This document shows, piece by piece, positions 5,627-5,685 of a DNA stretch of 5,685 bases (position 1 is the stretch's first letter; each line of letters opens with the position of its first letter). The notes beneath the pieces were generated by a model. That model was not told where the DNA came from, made no database searches, and saw only the letters and a program-made list of their open reading frames with translations. The stretch comes from UBA1189 sp045647345. Its GTDB lineage: Bacteria; Bacteroidota; Bacteroidia; Bacteroidales; Bacteroidaceae. The stretch covers positions 1 through 5,685 of the forward strand of contig JAZRMG010000058.1 of the NCBI GenBank assembly GCA_045647345.1. Direction: 5' to 3'. Both the position numbers and the translations under genes were made by a program.

Positions 5627-5672
5627 GCGTGACATTTGTGTGACGTGGGCGTGACATTTGCGTGACACGGCT
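5627..5672. repeat. Four helically phased GTGAC repeats (11-bp period)
   Basis: GTGAC begins at 5629, 5640, 5651 and 5662, exactly 11 bp apart each time. The four units read GTGACATTTGT, GTGACGTGGGC, GTGACATTTGC and GTGACACGGCT. As a higher-order repeat, the 18-mer at 5627-5644 recurs at 5649-5666 with one mismatch (22-bp period). Motifs one helical turn apart lie on one DNA face, as in multi-site binding arrays, and the array lies upstream of a leftward promoter-like box. A minus-strand frame is open through it from the window edge to TAG at 5614-5612, so it could instead be the 3' end of a gene beyond the edge. The 11-bp period, not a multiple of three, argues against a coding origin for the repeat. 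Confidence 0.6.
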
Positions 5673-5685
5673 GTATTATCTATCT

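Noticed and set aside
5342..5666. CRISPR array or insertion-sequence ends in the repeat-rich right part
   Set aside because: There are only two palindromic units, with diverged contents and no regular spacers. The 11-bp motifs are far too short for CRISPR repeats, and no transposase fragment lies between the repeats.

Overview
The window looks like a chromosomal segment of a member of the Bacteroidales, most likely Prevotella or a close relative. The reasons are: a DUF2851 protein (a family I know essentially only from Bacteroidetes); the Bacteroidetes-type -7 promoter box TAnnTTTG in front of leuS and dusB; no Shine-Dalgarno sequences; a secreted GH123-type glycosidase; and a stretch encoding a tail like the type IX secretion (Por) sorting domain. 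All recognisable genes lie on the minus strand, so transcription runs from right to left. The many plus-strand open frames are antisense shadows of these genes.

Layout from right to left. The right edge (5612-5685) carries four GTGAC motifs spaced exactly 11 bp apart. Next come a TACCTTTG promoter-like box (5589-5596), a 7-bp AT-rich stem-loop, and a strong GC-rich hairpin with a T-run, which is a minus-strand intrinsic terminator (5511-5543). Together these could be the end of a gene lying off-window or a very short RNA of about 73 nt. Then follow two tandem copies of an imperfect palindromic intergenic repeat (5432-5495 and 5342-5414). The outer end of the second copy forms the dusB promoter, only 8 bp from the dusB start codon.

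dusB (4353-5333) is a complete tRNA-dihydrouridine synthase. A 181-bp AT-rich gap after it contains a third, diverged member of the same palindromic repeat family (4190-4251), next to the start of the DUF2851 gene (2858-4171). Then, 25 bp further on, comes an exported GH123/DUF4091 protein (1060-2832), predicted beta-N-acetylgalactosaminidase-like. The last two genes probably form an operon.

The glycosidase frame stops at TAA 1060-1062. The same reading frame then stays open for 41 more codons (937-1059), which end in a convincing Por/T9SS-type sorting tail. This suggests loss of a secretion tail through a stop codon, or an orphan tail left by another gene. The leftmost 683 bp are the 5' part of leuS (leucyl-tRNA synthetase), with its own TATCTTTG promoter.

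Functionally this is a mix of translation housekeeping (leuS, dusB), one conserved protein of unknown function, and one secreted glycan-degrading enzyme. No SusC/SusD pair or regulator is visible, so the glycosidase is not inside a recognisable polysaccharide utilisation locus here. No transposase, CRISPR array, tRNA or rRNA is visible. The most unusual material is non-coding: the promoter-bearing palindromic repeats, the 11-bp phased repeats with the possible small RNA, and the stranded sorting tail.
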